A stretch of DNA of 64,000 bases from Pokkaliibacter plantistimulans (lineage in GTDB: Bacteria > Pseudomonadota > Gammaproteobacteria > Pseudomonadales > Balneatricaceae): assembly GCF_003194385.1 (NCBI RefSeq), contig NZ_LAPT01000067.1, positions 1-64,000 on the forward strand, given 5' to 3'. Under the pieces are notes generated by a model. That model did not search any database. It saw only the letters and a program-made list of their open reading frames with translations, and was not told where the DNA came from. Below are positions 27,620 to 37,547 of the stretch, piece by piece; the stretch's first letter is position 1, and each line of letters begins with the position of its first letter. The position numbers and the translations under genes are program-made.

Positions 27620-28366
27620 ATGGACAACCTCAGTGAGTTTGCCAATGGGCGCGCCTACGATGCGCAGTATGGTCATCTCTATACCGATGACATCGCCTAT
27701 CTGACCAGCCTGTTAGCGGAGACCGGCGGGCCGGTGCTGGACCTCTGCTGTGGTACCGGCATCGTCAGTATTCCGCTGGCGCAGCAGGGAGTGGAGGTGA
27801 TCGGTGTGGATCTCAGCCAGCCCATGCTCGACTGGGCCAGAGCCAAAAGTCAGGGGCTGCCCGTGCGCTGGGTGCACAGTGATGTGCTGGCCTATGAGCC
27901 GGTGTGGCGCTTTGGTCTGATCACCATGACCGGCAATGCGCTGCAGATGTTTCTCGATGACACCCGTCTACTGGGGCTGTTTCAGCGGGTAGCGGGATGG
28001 CTGAGTGATGAAGGCTGCTTTGTCTTTGACACCCGCCTGCCCACGCCGCAGCAACTGCATCCCTATGAAGAGGAAGTGGAGCTGGCGCGCTTTCTGGACA
28101 GCGAATGCCATGAGGTGGTAGAGCTGGCGACCCGCTACTACGACAGCATCAGCCAGTGCCAGACCTGGCATAAGCGGCGGCTGCGCAATGGCGAACAGCA
28201 GCACAGCCAGATCACCCTGCGCTACAGCACTATCGAACAGCTGGAAAGCATGATGTATGAGGCCGGTTTACAAGTGCAGGCCCGCTTTGCTGACTGGCAG
28301 CAAACGCCGTTTCAGCGCGAAGCACACAGCATCGTCTATCGTCTGGGACGAATTCGTCACCCCTGA
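27620..28366 (+). CDS. Class I SAM-dependent methyltransferase
   Basis: A 248-residue protein with the Rossmann-like methyltransferase core. Motif I is VLDLCCGTGIVSIPLAQQG (about residues 39-57), then VIGVDLSQPMLDWARAKS with the acidic ribose-binding residue, and LITMTGNALQMFLDD as motif IV. It resembles small-molecule methyltransferases of the Methyltransf_25 group; the acceptor is unknown. A good ribosome site (GAAGGGGG) lies upstream. Confidence 0.85.
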   Translation: MDNLSEFANGRAYDAQYGHLYTDDIAYLTSLLAETGGPVLDLCCGTGIVSIPLAQQGVEVIGVDLSQPMLDWARAKSQGLPVRWVHSDVLAYEPVWRFGLITMTGNALQMFLDDTRLLGLFQRVAGWLSDEGCFVFDTRLPTPQQLHPYEEEVELARFLDSECHEVVELATRYYDSISQCQTWHKRRLRNGEQQHSQITLRYSTIEQLESMMYEAGLQVQARFADWQQTPFQREAHSIVYRLGRIRHP

Positions 28367-28602
28367 ACTGAACAGGTGTTCACGATCTGAGTACAGTGTG
28401 ATGATCGGCAGCACGTCCGCTATTTCGGTGAATGCGACGAAGATCGCGATCGGTGCTTGTTGAATGAACGCAATTTGCTAAAGTGCTGCGTTATTCGGAT
28501 AGCGCTGCTGCCCTGCCGTCTTGTGCGCCTGAACAGCTTGGTACAGGTGGCGCTGACCAGAGGGCGCTGAGCGGGTCTCGAGAATCCCTTCTGAGGAATG
28601 TT

Positions 28603-30408
28603 ATGACAACCACCACTGACATCATTCGTGGCCGTGTCGCGGCCTTGCGTGCGGCCATGGCCGACCGGGGCGTCACTGCCTGCCTGATCCCTTCTGCCGA
28701 TCCCCATCTGTCCGAGTATCTGCCCAAACGCTGGCAGGGGCGTAAATGGCTGTCCGGTTTTACGGGCTCGGTCGGTACCCTGATTGTCACCGCCGATTTT
28801 GCTGGTGTCTGGGTGGATGGCCGTTACTGGGTACAGGCCGAGCAGGAGCTGGCAGACACCGGCATCCAGCTGATGAAGCAGGTTGCCGTCCAGCAGGTCG
28901 CCTATATCGACTGGCTGGCAGACACCCTGCCTGAGGGCAGTGTGGTTGCTGTCGATGGGCAAGTGCTGAGCCTGACGCTGACGCGCACTCTGCAGCAGGC
29001 GCTCAGCGCTAAAAAGATCGGGCTGCGCAGTGATGTGGATGTGCTCGACGCCATCTGGCCAGAGCGTGCCGGTCTGCCAGAGGCACCGATTTACGCCCAT
29101 GAAGCCCCCTTCGCCACGGTCAGCCGGGCACAGAAACTGGCCCGTGTGCGCGAGCGCATGCAGGCATCAGGAGCCGACTGGCATTTTATTTCCACCGTCG
29201 ATGATCTGGCCTGGCTGTTCAATCTGCGCGGCAGTGATGTGTCGTACAACCCGGTTTTTGTCGGCCACGCTCTGCTGGGACGGGATGAGGCCACCCTGTT
29301 TATCGCCGATGGCAAACTCAGTGCTGAGCTGACGGCGCAGCTGGCCGCAGATGGTGTGAGCATCGCCCGCTATGAGCTGGCGCCGCAGAGGCTGGCAGCC
29401 CTGCCGGCGGGCACTAGCCTGTTATGCGATCCCAACCGTGTGACCGCTGGGCTGATTGGCCAGTTGCCAGCAGGTGTCACGATACGGGAAGAGCTGAATC
29501 CATCGACCCTGATGAAGGCCTGCAAGACGGCCGAAGAGGCTGCCCATGTTCGTCATGCCATGGAGCAGGATGGCGCGGCACTGTGCGAATTCTTTGCCTG
29601 GCTGGAGCGGGCTCAGGCGCAGGGTGAACATATCACGGAGCTGACCATTGATGAGCAGATTACTGCGGCGCGGGCCCGTCGCCCCGGCTTTGTCTGCCCC
29701 AGCTTCTCCACCATCGCCGGTTTCAATGCCAACGGAGCCTTGCCGCACTACCGTGCTACTGAGGAAGCGCACAGTGTTATCAGCGGTGATGGCCTGCTGC
29801 TGATTGACTCCGGTGGCCAGTATCTGGGCGGTACTACCGATATCACCCGTGTGGTGCCTGTGGGCGAGGTCAGTGCAGCGCAGAAGCGCGACTATACCCT
29901 GGTGCTGAAGGGCATGATGGCGCTGTCCCGTGCGCGTTTCCCCAAAGGCATCAAGTCACCGCTGCTGGACAGTATTGCCCGTGCACCCTTGTGGGCGGAA
30001 GGTATCGATTACGGTCACGGCACCGGCCATGGCGTGGGCTACTTCCTCAACGTCCATGAAGGTCCGCAGGTGATTTCCTATTACGCCCAGCCTGCTCCGC
30101 AGACTGCCATGGCCGAAGGCATGATCACCTCCATCGAGCCGGGCATTTACCGGCAGGGCCAATGGGGCGTGCGGATCGAGAATCTGGTCATCAACCAGAG
30201 CGCTGCGGGTGAGTTCGGTGAATATCTGCAGTTTGAAACCCTGACGCTGTGCCCTATCGACACTCGCTGTATCGACCTGTCGCGCATGCGTCCGGATGAA
30301 ATCGACTGGCTCAATGGCTATCACGCCGAAGTGCGCGCGCGCCTGCTGCCACTGGTTGAAGGGGAAGCCAAAGCCTGGCTGGAGCGCCGTACCCAGCCGC
30401 TGGCCTGA
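28603..30408 (+). CDS. Aminopeptidase P family protein (M24B)
   Basis: A 601-residue cytosolic metallopeptidase that releases N-terminal residues preceding proline. Two creatinase-like N-terminal domains (about 1-310) precede the pita-bread catalytic domain. Metal ligands are in LLIDSGGQYLGGTTDITRV (two Asp), HGTGHGVGYFLNVHEGP (His), ITSIEPGIYR (Glu) and GVRIENL (Glu). Length matches the long XPNPEP1-like subgroup rather than E. coli PepP (about 440). GAGGAATGTT precedes the ATG at 28603. Confidence 0.93.
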   Translation: MTTTTDIIRGRVAALRAAMADRGVTACLIPSADPHLSEYLPKRWQGRKWLSGFTGSVGTLIVTADFAGVWVDGRYWVQAEQELADTGIQLMKQVAVQQVAYIDWLADTLPEGSVVAVDGQVLSLTLTRTLQQALSAKKIGLRSDVDVLDAIWPERAGLPEAPIYAHEAPFATVSRAQKLARVRERMQASGADWHFISTVDDLAWLFNLRGSDVSYNPVFVGHALLGRDEATLFIADGKLSAELTAQLAADGVSIARYELAPQRLAALPAGTSLLCDPNRVTAGLIGQLPAGVTIREELNPSTLMKACKTAEEAAHVRHAMEQDGAALCEFFAWLERAQAQGEHITELTIDEQITAARARRPGFVCPSFSTIAGFNANGALPHYRATEEAHSVISGDGLLLIDSGGQYLGGTTDITRVVPVGEVSAAQKRDYTLVLKGMMALSRARFPKGIKSPLLDSIARAPLWAEGIDYGHGTGHGVGYFLNVHEGPQVISYYAQPAPQTAMAEGMITSIEPGIYRQGQWGVRIENLVINQSAAGEFGEYLQFETLTLCPIDTRCIDLSRMRPDEIDWLNGYHAEVRARLLPLVEGEAKAWLERRTQPLA

Positions 30409-30529
30409 CAGAGCCAGAAACGGCAGATTGCGCTGCCTCACGCAGCGCAGTCTTTCGTAAACAGTCACTAATCGATGCGTCGATTGCCGGTATGCTGGGA
30501 TGTTCTTCACTGCATTGGCCAGGTTCAGC

Positions 30530-31429
30530 ATGACCGCATCACGTCGTTCTTTTCTCAAGCAGCTCTCGGGTCTGGTGCTCGGTACAGGCAGCCTGTCTGT
30601 GCTCAACAGTCTGGCCGCGGCGCCTAGTACAGCGCTGGTGCCAGCCCTGTTCATCGGTCATGGTTCACCGATGAATGCGCTGGAGAACAATCCTTTCACC
30701 CTCGCCTGGGATGCCATGGCCGATAACCTGGCACGCTTACCCAGGCCCAGAGCCATCCTCTGTGTTTCTGCGCACTGGCAGACGCCGACCTCGACCGTCT
30801 CAGTTGCCGCCAGACCATCGACCATCTATGACTTCTATGGTTTTCCCGGGGTGCTGTATATGCGCCAGTACCGTGCCATGGGCGTGCCGGAAAGCCAGCA
30901 ATGGTTGCAGCAGGCGACCACTCAGGCGATAGGGGCTGATGCGGAGCGCGGTCTCGATCATGGTGCCTGGGTGGTGTTATCGCGACTGTTTCCGCGGGCG
31001 GATGTGCCGGTATTTCAGCTCAGTCTGGGACAGGATCTGGACTTCGATGGCCACTATCAGCTGGCGGCACAACTGGCGTTGTTACGACGTCGCGGGGTGA
31101 TGGTGATTGGCAGTGGCAATATGGTGCACAACCTGCGTTCTGCGCAGGAGGATGACCTGTACGGTACGCGGGATCAGGTGCATGGCTGGGCACAGGAGCT
31201 GGATCAGCGCCTGCTGAGTGCCATTGATGCGCAGGATCACCTGCGCCTGCGTCATCTGCCGATTACCGAGCCGCGCCTGTTTGCGCAGGGGCATCCCACC
31301 GCAGAGCACTTTCTGCCGCTGCTGTATCCGCTGGCGATGCAGGATAAGCAGGATGAGCTGCACTACTTCGCCAAGGGTTTTGCGCCGGGGTCTATCTCCA
31401 TGACCTCTCTGCTGCTGATGCCAGCCTGA
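30530..31429 (+). CDS. ygiD: DODA-type extradiol dioxygenase (YgiD-like) with twin-arginine signal
   Basis: A 299-residue protein. The catalytic domain (about 35-295) carries the LigB/DODA signatures: FIGHGSPMNALE, VSAHWQTPTSTVS, GLDHGAWVVLS and IGSGNMVHNLR, with the histidines expected for the metal site (HGSP, HW and LDHG). Family enzymes cleave 4,5-DOPA or related catechols. Unlike E. coli YgiD, the protein opens with TASRRSFLKQLSGLVLGTG, a Tat-type signal, so export of a folded metalloenzyme is inferred. The symbol is by similarity. Confidence 0.85.
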   Translation: MTASRRSFLKQLSGLVLGTGSLSVLNSLAAAPSTALVPALFIGHGSPMNALENNPFTLAWDAMADNLARLPRPRAILCVSAHWQTPTSTVSVAARPSTIYDFYGFPGVLYMRQYRAMGVPESQQWLQQATTQAIGADAERGLDHGAWVVLSRLFPRADVPVFQLSLGQDLDFDGHYQLAAQLALLRRRGVMVIGSGNMVHNLRSAQEDDLYGTRDQVHGWAQELDQRLLSAIDAQDHLRLRHLPITEPRLFAQGHPTAEHFLPLLYPLAMQDKQDELHYFAKGFAPGSISMTSLLLMPA

Positions 31430-31442
31430 GCGAGCCACAGAA

Positions 31443-31478
31443 ACAACAAAGCCTGCACGAGGCAGGCTTTGTGTTGTT
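31443..31478. terminator. Bidirectional intrinsic terminator
   Basis: ACAACAAAGCCTGC pairs with GCAGGCTTTGTGTTGT around a short ACGAG loop. It lies between the convergent dioxygenase and symporter genes. Confidence 0.85.
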
Positions 31479-31495
31479 CAGAAAGCGCGGGTCAG

Positions 31496-32989
31496 TTAGC
31501 GACCGGTGGTTTCAAAACGTGCCAGATGAGGCTCATTTTTGCTGGCCTTGTCGGCCGCCACACGCTTTTCCCAGAAGGTGGCGTTCTTGATGCCCAGCTT
31601 CTGGGGATGGAACACGGGGTCCAGACCCTGTTTCTTCTGCGCTTCGTAATCCTTCAGTGCCAGCAGGGCGGGCTTCTGCAGAATCAGGATGGCGATGATG
31701 TTCAGCCAGGCCATCAGACCTACACCGATGTCACCCATGCCCCAGGCTACTTCAGCGGAACGGATGCTGCCGTAGAACACCGAACCCATGATCACCAGCT
31801 TCAGCAGCAGGCTCAGCCAGGGGCGATGCACCTGACGGTTGATGTAGGACACGTTGGTATCGGCGATGTAGTAGTAAGCCATGATGGTGGTGAAGGCAAA
31901 GAAGAACAGTGCGACCGCTACGAAGATGTTACCGAAGCCGGGCAATACGGTTTCAACCGCGGCCTGGGTGTAACCGGGGCCAGCATCAACGCCGGGCAGA
32001 TTCTGTACCAGGAACTCGCCTGCAGTCAGACCTTTGACGTTATAGGTGCCGGTGATCAGGATCATCAGCGCGGTTGCAGTGCAGACGAACAGGGTGTCAA
32101 CGTATACGGAGAAGCCCTGTACCAGACCCTGTTTGGCAGGGTGAGACACTTCAGCCGCGGCTGAAGGATGTGGGCCAGTACCCTGACCGGCTTCGTTGGA
32201 GTAAACACCACGCTTCACACCCCACTGGATCGCCAGACCCAGCACAGCACCGAAGCCTGCATCCATACCGAAAGCGCTTTTGCAGATCAGGGCGAAGATC
32301 TGGGGCAGTTCACTCAGGTTCATGGCGACGATCACGCACGCCACGATGATGTAACCCAGCGCCATGAAAGGGACTACGACTTCCGCAACCTGAGCGATAC
32401 GCTTAATACCACCGAAAATGATCAGACCCAGCAGGATAACCACGACAGTAGCGGTCACCGTGGGATCAATACCGAAGGCATTGGCGACACCAGTGGCAAT
32501 GGAGTTGGCCTGTACGCCGGGCAACAGCAGACCACAGCCGATCACGGTCGCAATGGCGAAAATCCAGGCATACCACTTCTGGCCCATGCCTTTTTCGATG
32601 TAGTACGCCGGGCCACCACGGTACTGGCCGTCTTCTTTCTCTTTGTAGATCTGTGCCAGGGTGGACTCAACGAAGGCCGTGCTGGCGCCGAGGAAGGCTA
32701 CCGCCCACATCCAGAACACTGCGCCCGGGCCACCAAAGGTAATGGCAGTCGCCACACCGGCGATGTTACCGGTACCTACACGGCCGGAGAGGGAAATCGT
32801 CAGGGCCTGAAAGGAAGAGACACCGCTGGCTGAGGCTTTGCCTTCGAACATCAGGGTGACCATTTCTTTCACGTGGCGAACTTGCAGAAAGCGGGTGCGC
32901 AGAGAGAAGTAGCAGCCTACCAGCAGGCAGAGGCCTATCAGATAGTTGCTCCAGATAACGTCATTGATTGCGTTGACTAACTCAGCCAT
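31496..32989 (-). CDS. Sodium:alanine symporter family protein (AGCS)
   Basis: A 497-residue inner-membrane protein with about eleven helices. The AGCS family is recognised by LSGRVGTGNIAGVATAITFGGPGAVFWMW, FVESTLAQIYKEK, GGPAYYIEKGMG and GVKRGVYSNEAGQGTGPHPSAAA. It imports alanine or glycine with Na+ (or H+). GAGGGT precedes the ATG. Downstream lies a terminator; the 281 bp upstream (32990-33270) up to the next gene holds only a presumed promoter and no recognisable coding sequence. Confidence 0.95.
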   Translation of the reverse strand: MAELVNAINDVIWSNYLIGLCLLVGCYFSLRTRFLQVRHVKEMVTLMFEGKASASGVSSFQALTISLSGRVGTGNIAGVATAITFGGPGAVFWMWAVAFLGASTAFVESTLAQIYKEKEDGQYRGGPAYYIEKGMGQKWYAWIFAIATVIGCGLLLPGVQANSIATGVANAFGIDPTVTATVVVILLGLIIFGGIKRIAQVAEVVVPFMALGYIIVACVIVAMNLSELPQIFALICKSAFGMDAGFGAVLGLAIQWGVKRGVYSNEAGQGTGPHPSAAAEVSHPAKQGLVQGFSVYVDTLFVCTATALMILITGTYNVKGLTAGEFLVQNLPGVDAGPGYTQAAVETVLPGFGNIFVAVALFFFAFTTIMAYYYIADTNVSYINRQVHRPWLSLLLKLVIMGSVFYGSIRSAEVAWGMGDIGVGLMAWLNIIAILILQKPALLALKDYEAQKKQGLDPVFHPQKLGIKNATFWEKRVAADKASKNEPHLARFETTGR

Positions 32990-33270
32990 GACAGCGGTAC
33001 CCTCGTTATAGTTTATTTTTGGAATTATGGTGATTGACAGCGAATCTTCCCGGTTGTTTTTTCACCAGCAGGCTGGATGGTCGGGATAGAAAATGAGCGC
33101 AGAAAAATACTCTGATCGTTACTTTTTGACAAGCACTCACTGCGTGGGGATGTCAATAGAAACATTGAAACCGTTTGGTTTAGAAATGCTTTTTGCTGTA
33201 CCGATTCTGCAGCACCGTATGGCCGACGTGCAGCAGATCGTGAACAGGTTCTCAGGTGAAAGGAGGGGGG

Positions 33271-34065
33271 TTATTGAGGGGGTGTGAAGATGTTGTCAAA
33301 AATGCCCCGTAAGCCATTTTCCGCCAGCAGACGCTGGTAGCGGCCACTGCTGACCAGTTTCATCAGTCCGCGGTTGAAAGCGTCGATCAGTTCGGTATGG
33401 CGCGGGTTCTGGTAGCCGGAGATGGCGTAAATCAGATTGCGGCTCAGGGGCTTTTCGGCAAATTCCAGCTGCTGCAGGGTGGCTTTGTCCTGCTGCGATA
33501 ACTGATAGCGGGCCACGGTTTCATTTTCCGGCATCAGGTCGATGCGTCCTTCGAGTAGCATACGAATCCCTTGCGAGAATGCGCGCACTTCAAAGGTGTT
33601 GTAGTTATTGCTGGCGAGAAAGTCGCTGTTGTAAGCATAGCCCCGAATCAGCGCAATATTTTTGCCTGCCAGGCTGGATAACCCAAGAAAGATGAAGGGG
33701 TCATCTTTGCGCTTGATGAACTTGATCGAGCTGTCCAGATAGGGGCGGCTGAACATGAAATCGCGACTGCGGTCACTGTCCCACCAGGCATCGACGATCA
33801 TATCGAACATGCCTGTGCGTGTGCCTTCCAGTGCTCGTGCCCAGGGCACAAACACCATTTCCACCTGATAGCCCTCTTCTTCCAGTGCCTCTCGGGCCAG
33901 CTGCACAGCAATACCGTTATCTGCCCGCCTGTCATCGAGATAGGGCGGCCAGGGATCTCCGGCAATGGTGACATGCTTGGACTGTGGATTCTGTACTGTC
34001 TCGGCAGAAACCAGCAGCGGAGCCATGCTCAGCCAGAAAAAGGCAGACAGAAAGAAGGCGCGAAT
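33271..34065 (-). CDS. Family 3 extracellular solute-binding protein (possible ATT start)
   Basis: A periplasmic-binding-protein fold of the amino-acid/histidine-binding type: VTIAGDPWPPYLDD, then IAVQLAREALEEEGYQVEMVFVPWARALEGTRTGMFDMIVDAWW. No permease or ATPase gene is adjacent, so it is an orphan that may feed a shared transporter or a sensor. The first ATG (34026) falls inside the signal peptide. Upstream codons encode a full signal (IRAFFLSAFFWLSMAPLLVSAE) back to an ATT at 34065 that is preceded by TAGGT; I take this as the start (264 residues). A start at 34026 would give 251 residues and a truncated signal. Confidence 0.8.
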   Translation of the reverse strand: MRAFFLSAFFWLSMAPLLVSAETVQNPQSKHVTIAGDPWPPYLDDRRADNGIAVQLAREALEEEGYQVEMVFVPWARALEGTRTGMFDMIVDAWWDSDRSRDFMFSRPYLDSSIKFIKRKDDPFIFLGLSSLAGKNIALIRGYAYNSDFLASNNYNTFEVRAFSQGIRMLLEGRIDLMPENETVARYQLSQQDKATLQQLEFAEKPLSRNLIYAISGYQNPRHTELIDAFNRGLMKLVSSGRYQRLLAENGLRGIFDNIFTPPQ

Positions 34066-34274
34066 GGTGTGTTACCTACATTACGGGCAGAGGATACGAT
34101 GCATTGAGTTCGGCAAAATCGCTGCAAATTTCAGTAACTTAACGCGAACACAGTTCACATACCTGAGTAGACTAGTCAGCTTTATCCCGCTTGACCAGCG
34201 CTGCGTGGTGCAGAAAGCGCCATTCACGCACCCTCTGCTACCAGCAAGGGTGATGGTTTGCACAGGGGTATAGC

Positions 34275-34538
34275 TCAGTGCTTGGTCGTCGACTCGAGCA
34301 GACGCAGGATTTGCACCCCTTCCTCGCGTACCGCCGGACCACTCTGATTGACCCGGGTGGGCAGCTCGGCGGCGGGGCTGACTTCATCAGGCTGGCCATC
34401 CAGACGCATGGAGTCGTTGAAGTCACAGGCGACGCATTCGCGGTATTCCCGCTCTTCATCACGGTACATGCGCAGGGTGTCCTGCTTGGCACAGCGCGGG
34501 CACACCGCACCAGCGATAAAACGTTTGATAGTACTCAT
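34275..34538 (-). CDS. yheV: YheV-family zinc-ribbon protein
   Basis: An 87-residue protein with two CxxC pairs (CPRC near residue 13 and CVAC near 36) separated by DTLRMYRDEEREYRE, as in the YheV family. The tail has a variable acidic linker and ends EGVQILRLLESTTKH. Function unknown; it is widely found beside prlC in gammaproteobacteria, as here. The ATG at 34538 follows GGGAGGAT, and a GTG one codon upstream is less likely. Probably transcribed with prlC, 123 bp upstream. Confidence 0.9.
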   Translation of the reverse strand: MSTIKRFIAGAVCPRCAKQDTLRMYRDEEREYRECVACDFNDSMRLDGQPDEVSPAAELPTRVNQSGPAVREEGVQILRLLESTTKH

Positions 34539-34661
34539 CACGGTATCCTCCCTCTGCCCCCGACCGTCAACGGCCGGGCGCGCGGGTATGTTATAGCCAG
34601 ACTGGCGGAGGAGCCAGTTTTGGGTCGGGGTGTTGTGTGCGGCGTTGTGGCTGCCAGAGCC

Positions 34662-36695
34662 TCAGGCCGCGAGGCCTGAATGACGCAGCAGCGGGCCAAT
34701 GTCTGGCTCGCGGCCGCGGAACGCTTTGAACAGTTCCATGGCAGGCTTGCTGCCACCTTGCTCCAGTACGGCAGTGAGGAAGCGCTCGCCGGTCTGACGG
34801 TTGAATATGCCTTCTTCTTCAAAGGCGCTGAAGGCGTCAGCAGACAGGACTTCTGCCCACTTGTAGCTGTAATAGCCCGCCGCATAGCCACCGGCAAAAA
34901 TGTGGGTGAATGCATGGGCGAAGCGATTGAAGCTGGGCGGAATCAGCACTGCCACTTCGGCACGGACCGCATCCAGCACCTGCTGTACCTGAGTGACACC
35001 GGGCTGGAAGTCGCGATGCAGGACAAAGTCGAACAGGGCGAATTCCAGCTGACGCACCATCATCATGGCGGCCTGGAAGTTTTTCGCCGCCATCATCTTA
35101 TCCAGCAGCTCGGCAGGCAGGGGTTCACCGGTCTGATAGTGGCCACTGATCAGGTCCAGCGCTTCTTTCTCCCAGCACCAGTTTTCCATGAACTGGCTGG
35201 GCAGCTCGACCGCATCCCAGGCCACGCCGTTGATGCCAGACACGCTGCCAACGCTGACTTTTGTCAGCATGTGGTGCAGACCGTGGCCAAATTCGTGGAA
35301 CAGGGTGGTGACTTCGTTATGGGTCAGCAGCGCCGGTTTGCCACCGACAGGCGGGGTGAAGTTGCACACCAGATAGGCAATGGGCAGCTGTACGCTGCCG
35401 TCCAGGCGCTGACGACGCACCCGGCAGTCGTCCATCCAGGCGCCGCCGCGTTTGTGGCTGCGGGCATAGAGATCGAGATAGAAACGGGCAATGGCCTGAC
35501 CATCACGCTGCACTTCGTAGAAGCTGACATCGGCATGATAGGTGTCGAAATCATGCAGCTGCACGATGTCGATGCCGTACAGCTTGCCGATCACGGTAAA
35601 CAGGCCGTTCAGCACTTTGGGGGCAGGGAAATAAGGGCGCAGGTCTTCCTGCGACAGGGCATAGCGGGCCACCCGCAGTTTTTCGCTGGCATAACCCACA
35701 TCCCAGGCCTCCAGTGTCGGCAGGCCCAGCTCACTGCTGGCAAACGCCTGCAGTTCAGCCAGTTCCTGCGCGGCGGCGGTTTTGCTGCGCTGGGCCAGCT
35801 GACGCAGGAAGCTGACAACCTGCTCGGTGCTTTCCGCCATCTTGGTGGCCAGTGACAGCTCGGCGTAGTTGGCAAAACCCAGCAACTGGGCTTCTTCCTG
35901 ACGCAGGGCGAGGATTTCTTCCATCAGCTGGGTGTTGTCAAACTGACCGGCATGCGGGCCCTGATCAGATGCTTTGGTGACATTGGCGCGATAGACCTCT
36001 TCGCGCAGGGCGCGATTGTCGCAGAAGCTCAGAATGGGATAGAAGCTGGGGAAATCGAGGGTGATCAGCCAGCCTTCCTTGTCCTGCTGCTGGGCATTCT
36101 GCGCCAGCATGTCCAGTGCGCTCTGCGGTACCCCGGCCAGCTCACTGCTGTCGGTGATATGGCGGGTCCAGGCCTGGGTGGCATCCAGTACGTTGTTGGA
36201 GAACTGGCTGGTCAGCTCGGACAGGCGCTTGTTGATATCGGCATAGCGCTGTTGCTGTTCTGCAGGCAAATCGATGCCGGACAGACGAAAGTCACGCAGG
36301 GCATGCTCGATGGTGGCCTGTTGGGCGGCGCTCAGTGAGGCGAAGTCAGCGCTGTCGGCGATGCGGCGATAGGCCTTGAACAGACCCTGATGCTGGCCGA
36401 GTTGCGTGGCGTATTCCGACAGTTTGGGCAAGGCGGCATTGTAGGCTTCGCGCAGTTCCGGCGTATTGGCCACGGCATTGAGGTGGCCGACCGGCGACCA
36501 GGCCGAATTCAGGCGGTCATAGGCTTCCTCGATGGGGGCGATCACGCTGTCCCAGCTGGGCTGGTCGTTGTTCGCCAGAGTATCGACGGTGGCCAGCGTG
36601 TCGCTGATCAGGGTTTCGATGCCGGGCAGAATGTGCTCGGGCTGAATGGCACTGAACGGCGGCAGGGTGTGGGGTGTCAGCAAAGGATTGGACAT
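34662..36695 (-). CDS. prlC: Oligopeptidase A
   Basis: A 677-residue cytosolic M3 metallopeptidase that degrades short peptides and released signal peptides. The zinc site is TLFHEFGHGLHHML (HExxH read as HEFGH, about residue 465), with the downstream glutamate in VAWDAVELPSQFMENW. The length is normal (E. coli 680). AGGAATCG precedes the ATG. The following yheV gene on the same strand is the usual neighbour. The 300 bp upstream (36696-36995) to the carbonic anhydrase-like gene show nothing recognisable beyond divergent promoters. Confidence 0.96.
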   Translation of the reverse strand: MSNPLLTPHTLPPFSAIQPEHILPGIETLISDTLATVDTLANNDQPSWDSVIAPIEEAYDRLNSAWSPVGHLNAVANTPELREAYNAALPKLSEYATQLGQHQGLFKAYRRIADSADFASLSAAQQATIEHALRDFRLSGIDLPAEQQQRYADINKRLSELTSQFSNNVLDATQAWTRHITDSSELAGVPQSALDMLAQNAQQQDKEGWLITLDFPSFYPILSFCDNRALREEVYRANVTKASDQGPHAGQFDNTQLMEEILALRQEEAQLLGFANYAELSLATKMAESTEQVVSFLRQLAQRSKTAAAQELAELQAFASSELGLPTLEAWDVGYASEKLRVARYALSQEDLRPYFPAPKVLNGLFTVIGKLYGIDIVQLHDFDTYHADVSFYEVQRDGQAIARFYLDLYARSHKRGGAWMDDCRVRRQRLDGSVQLPIAYLVCNFTPPVGGKPALLTHNEVTTLFHEFGHGLHHMLTKVSVGSVSGINGVAWDAVELPSQFMENWCWEKEALDLISGHYQTGEPLPAELLDKMMAAKNFQAAMMMVRQLEFALFDFVLHRDFQPGVTQVQQVLDAVRAEVAVLIPPSFNRFAHAFTHIFAGGYAAGYYSYKWAEVLSADAFSAFEEEGIFNRQTGERFLTAVLEQGGSKPAMELFKAFRGREPDIGPLLRHSGLAA

Positions 36696-36995
36696 GAACG
36701 ATTCCTATGGCAAAGAGAGGGCCGGTCAGTGGCGTCACCTGAGCGGGGAGCGTCAGCTCGTCGCGCCGCAGGTGGCCTTAATACTGTCAGTCTCACGGGC
36801 TTACTCAATATGGGTGCGCCCCCGATCAATTGTAAACGGGGCGGCACACTGACTGACAGTGATGGAGCCAGCTTAGCGAAAGCCCTGGCGCGCTGAAACC
36901 TGCTTTTGGCTATTGGACTGATAAAGACGGGACATTAATGGGTATCATGCCTGTCCAGTGCGGTCAGACGCAGAACCATCACAGAGGATTGAACC

Positions 36996-37547
36996 ATGGC
37001 AGTGCGCAGTTTCAAAAATACGGCCCCGGTATTGGGTGAACGGGTCTTTGTCGATCCCAGCGCCGTGGTGCTGGGTGATGTAGTACTGGGCGATGACAGC
37101 TCGGTATGGCCGATGACAGTCATTCGCGGCGACATGCACCGGATTCGCATTGGCGCCCGCACCAGCGTACAGGACGGGGCGATTCTGCATATCACCCACG
37201 CCAGCAGTTACAACCCGGATGGCTACCCGCTGACCATCGGTGAAGACGTCACAATCGGCCATCAGGCGGTATTGCATGGCTGCACCATCGGCAACCGCGT
37301 GCTGGTGGGCATGGGCGCCAAGGTGCTGGACGGTGCCGTGGTGGAAGACGAGGTGATGATCGGTGCCGGTGCGCTGGTGCCTCCCGGCAAACGTCTGGAG
37401 TCAGGTTTTCTCTATGTTGGCAGCCCGGCCAAACAGGCCCGGCCGCTGACCGACAAGGAACGCAGCTTCTTCACTTACAGCGCGGGCAACTACGTCAGGC
37501 TGAAGGATGAGCATCTGGCGGAACACTACGCGGATGCCTGCGAATGA
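36996..37547 (+). CDS. yrdA: Gamma-carbonic anhydrase family protein (YrdA-like)
   Basis: A 183-residue left-handed beta-helix protein built from hexapeptide repeats (VFVDPSAVVLGDVVLGDDSSVW onward). The gamma-class metal-ligand histidines are present in ILHITHAS and VTIGHQAVLHGC, the trimer-interface site. YrdA-type proteins bind zinc or iron, but hydration activity has been hard to demonstrate. ACAGAGGA precedes the ATG. It stands alone, 180 bp before gpt. The symbol is by similarity. Confidence 0.92.
   Translation: MAVRSFKNTAPVLGERVFVDPSAVVLGDVVLGDDSSVWPMTVIRGDMHRIRIGARTSVQDGAILHITHASSYNPDGYPLTIGEDVTIGHQAVLHGCTIGNRVLVGMGAKVLDGAVVEDEVMIGAGALVPPGKRLESGFLYVGSPAKQARPLTDKERSFFTYSAGNYVRLKDEHLAEHYADACE

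Noticed and set aside
34680-35855. 391-codon open frame opposite oligopeptidase A
   Set aside because: Antisense shadow of prlC; the protein text has no recognisable domain.
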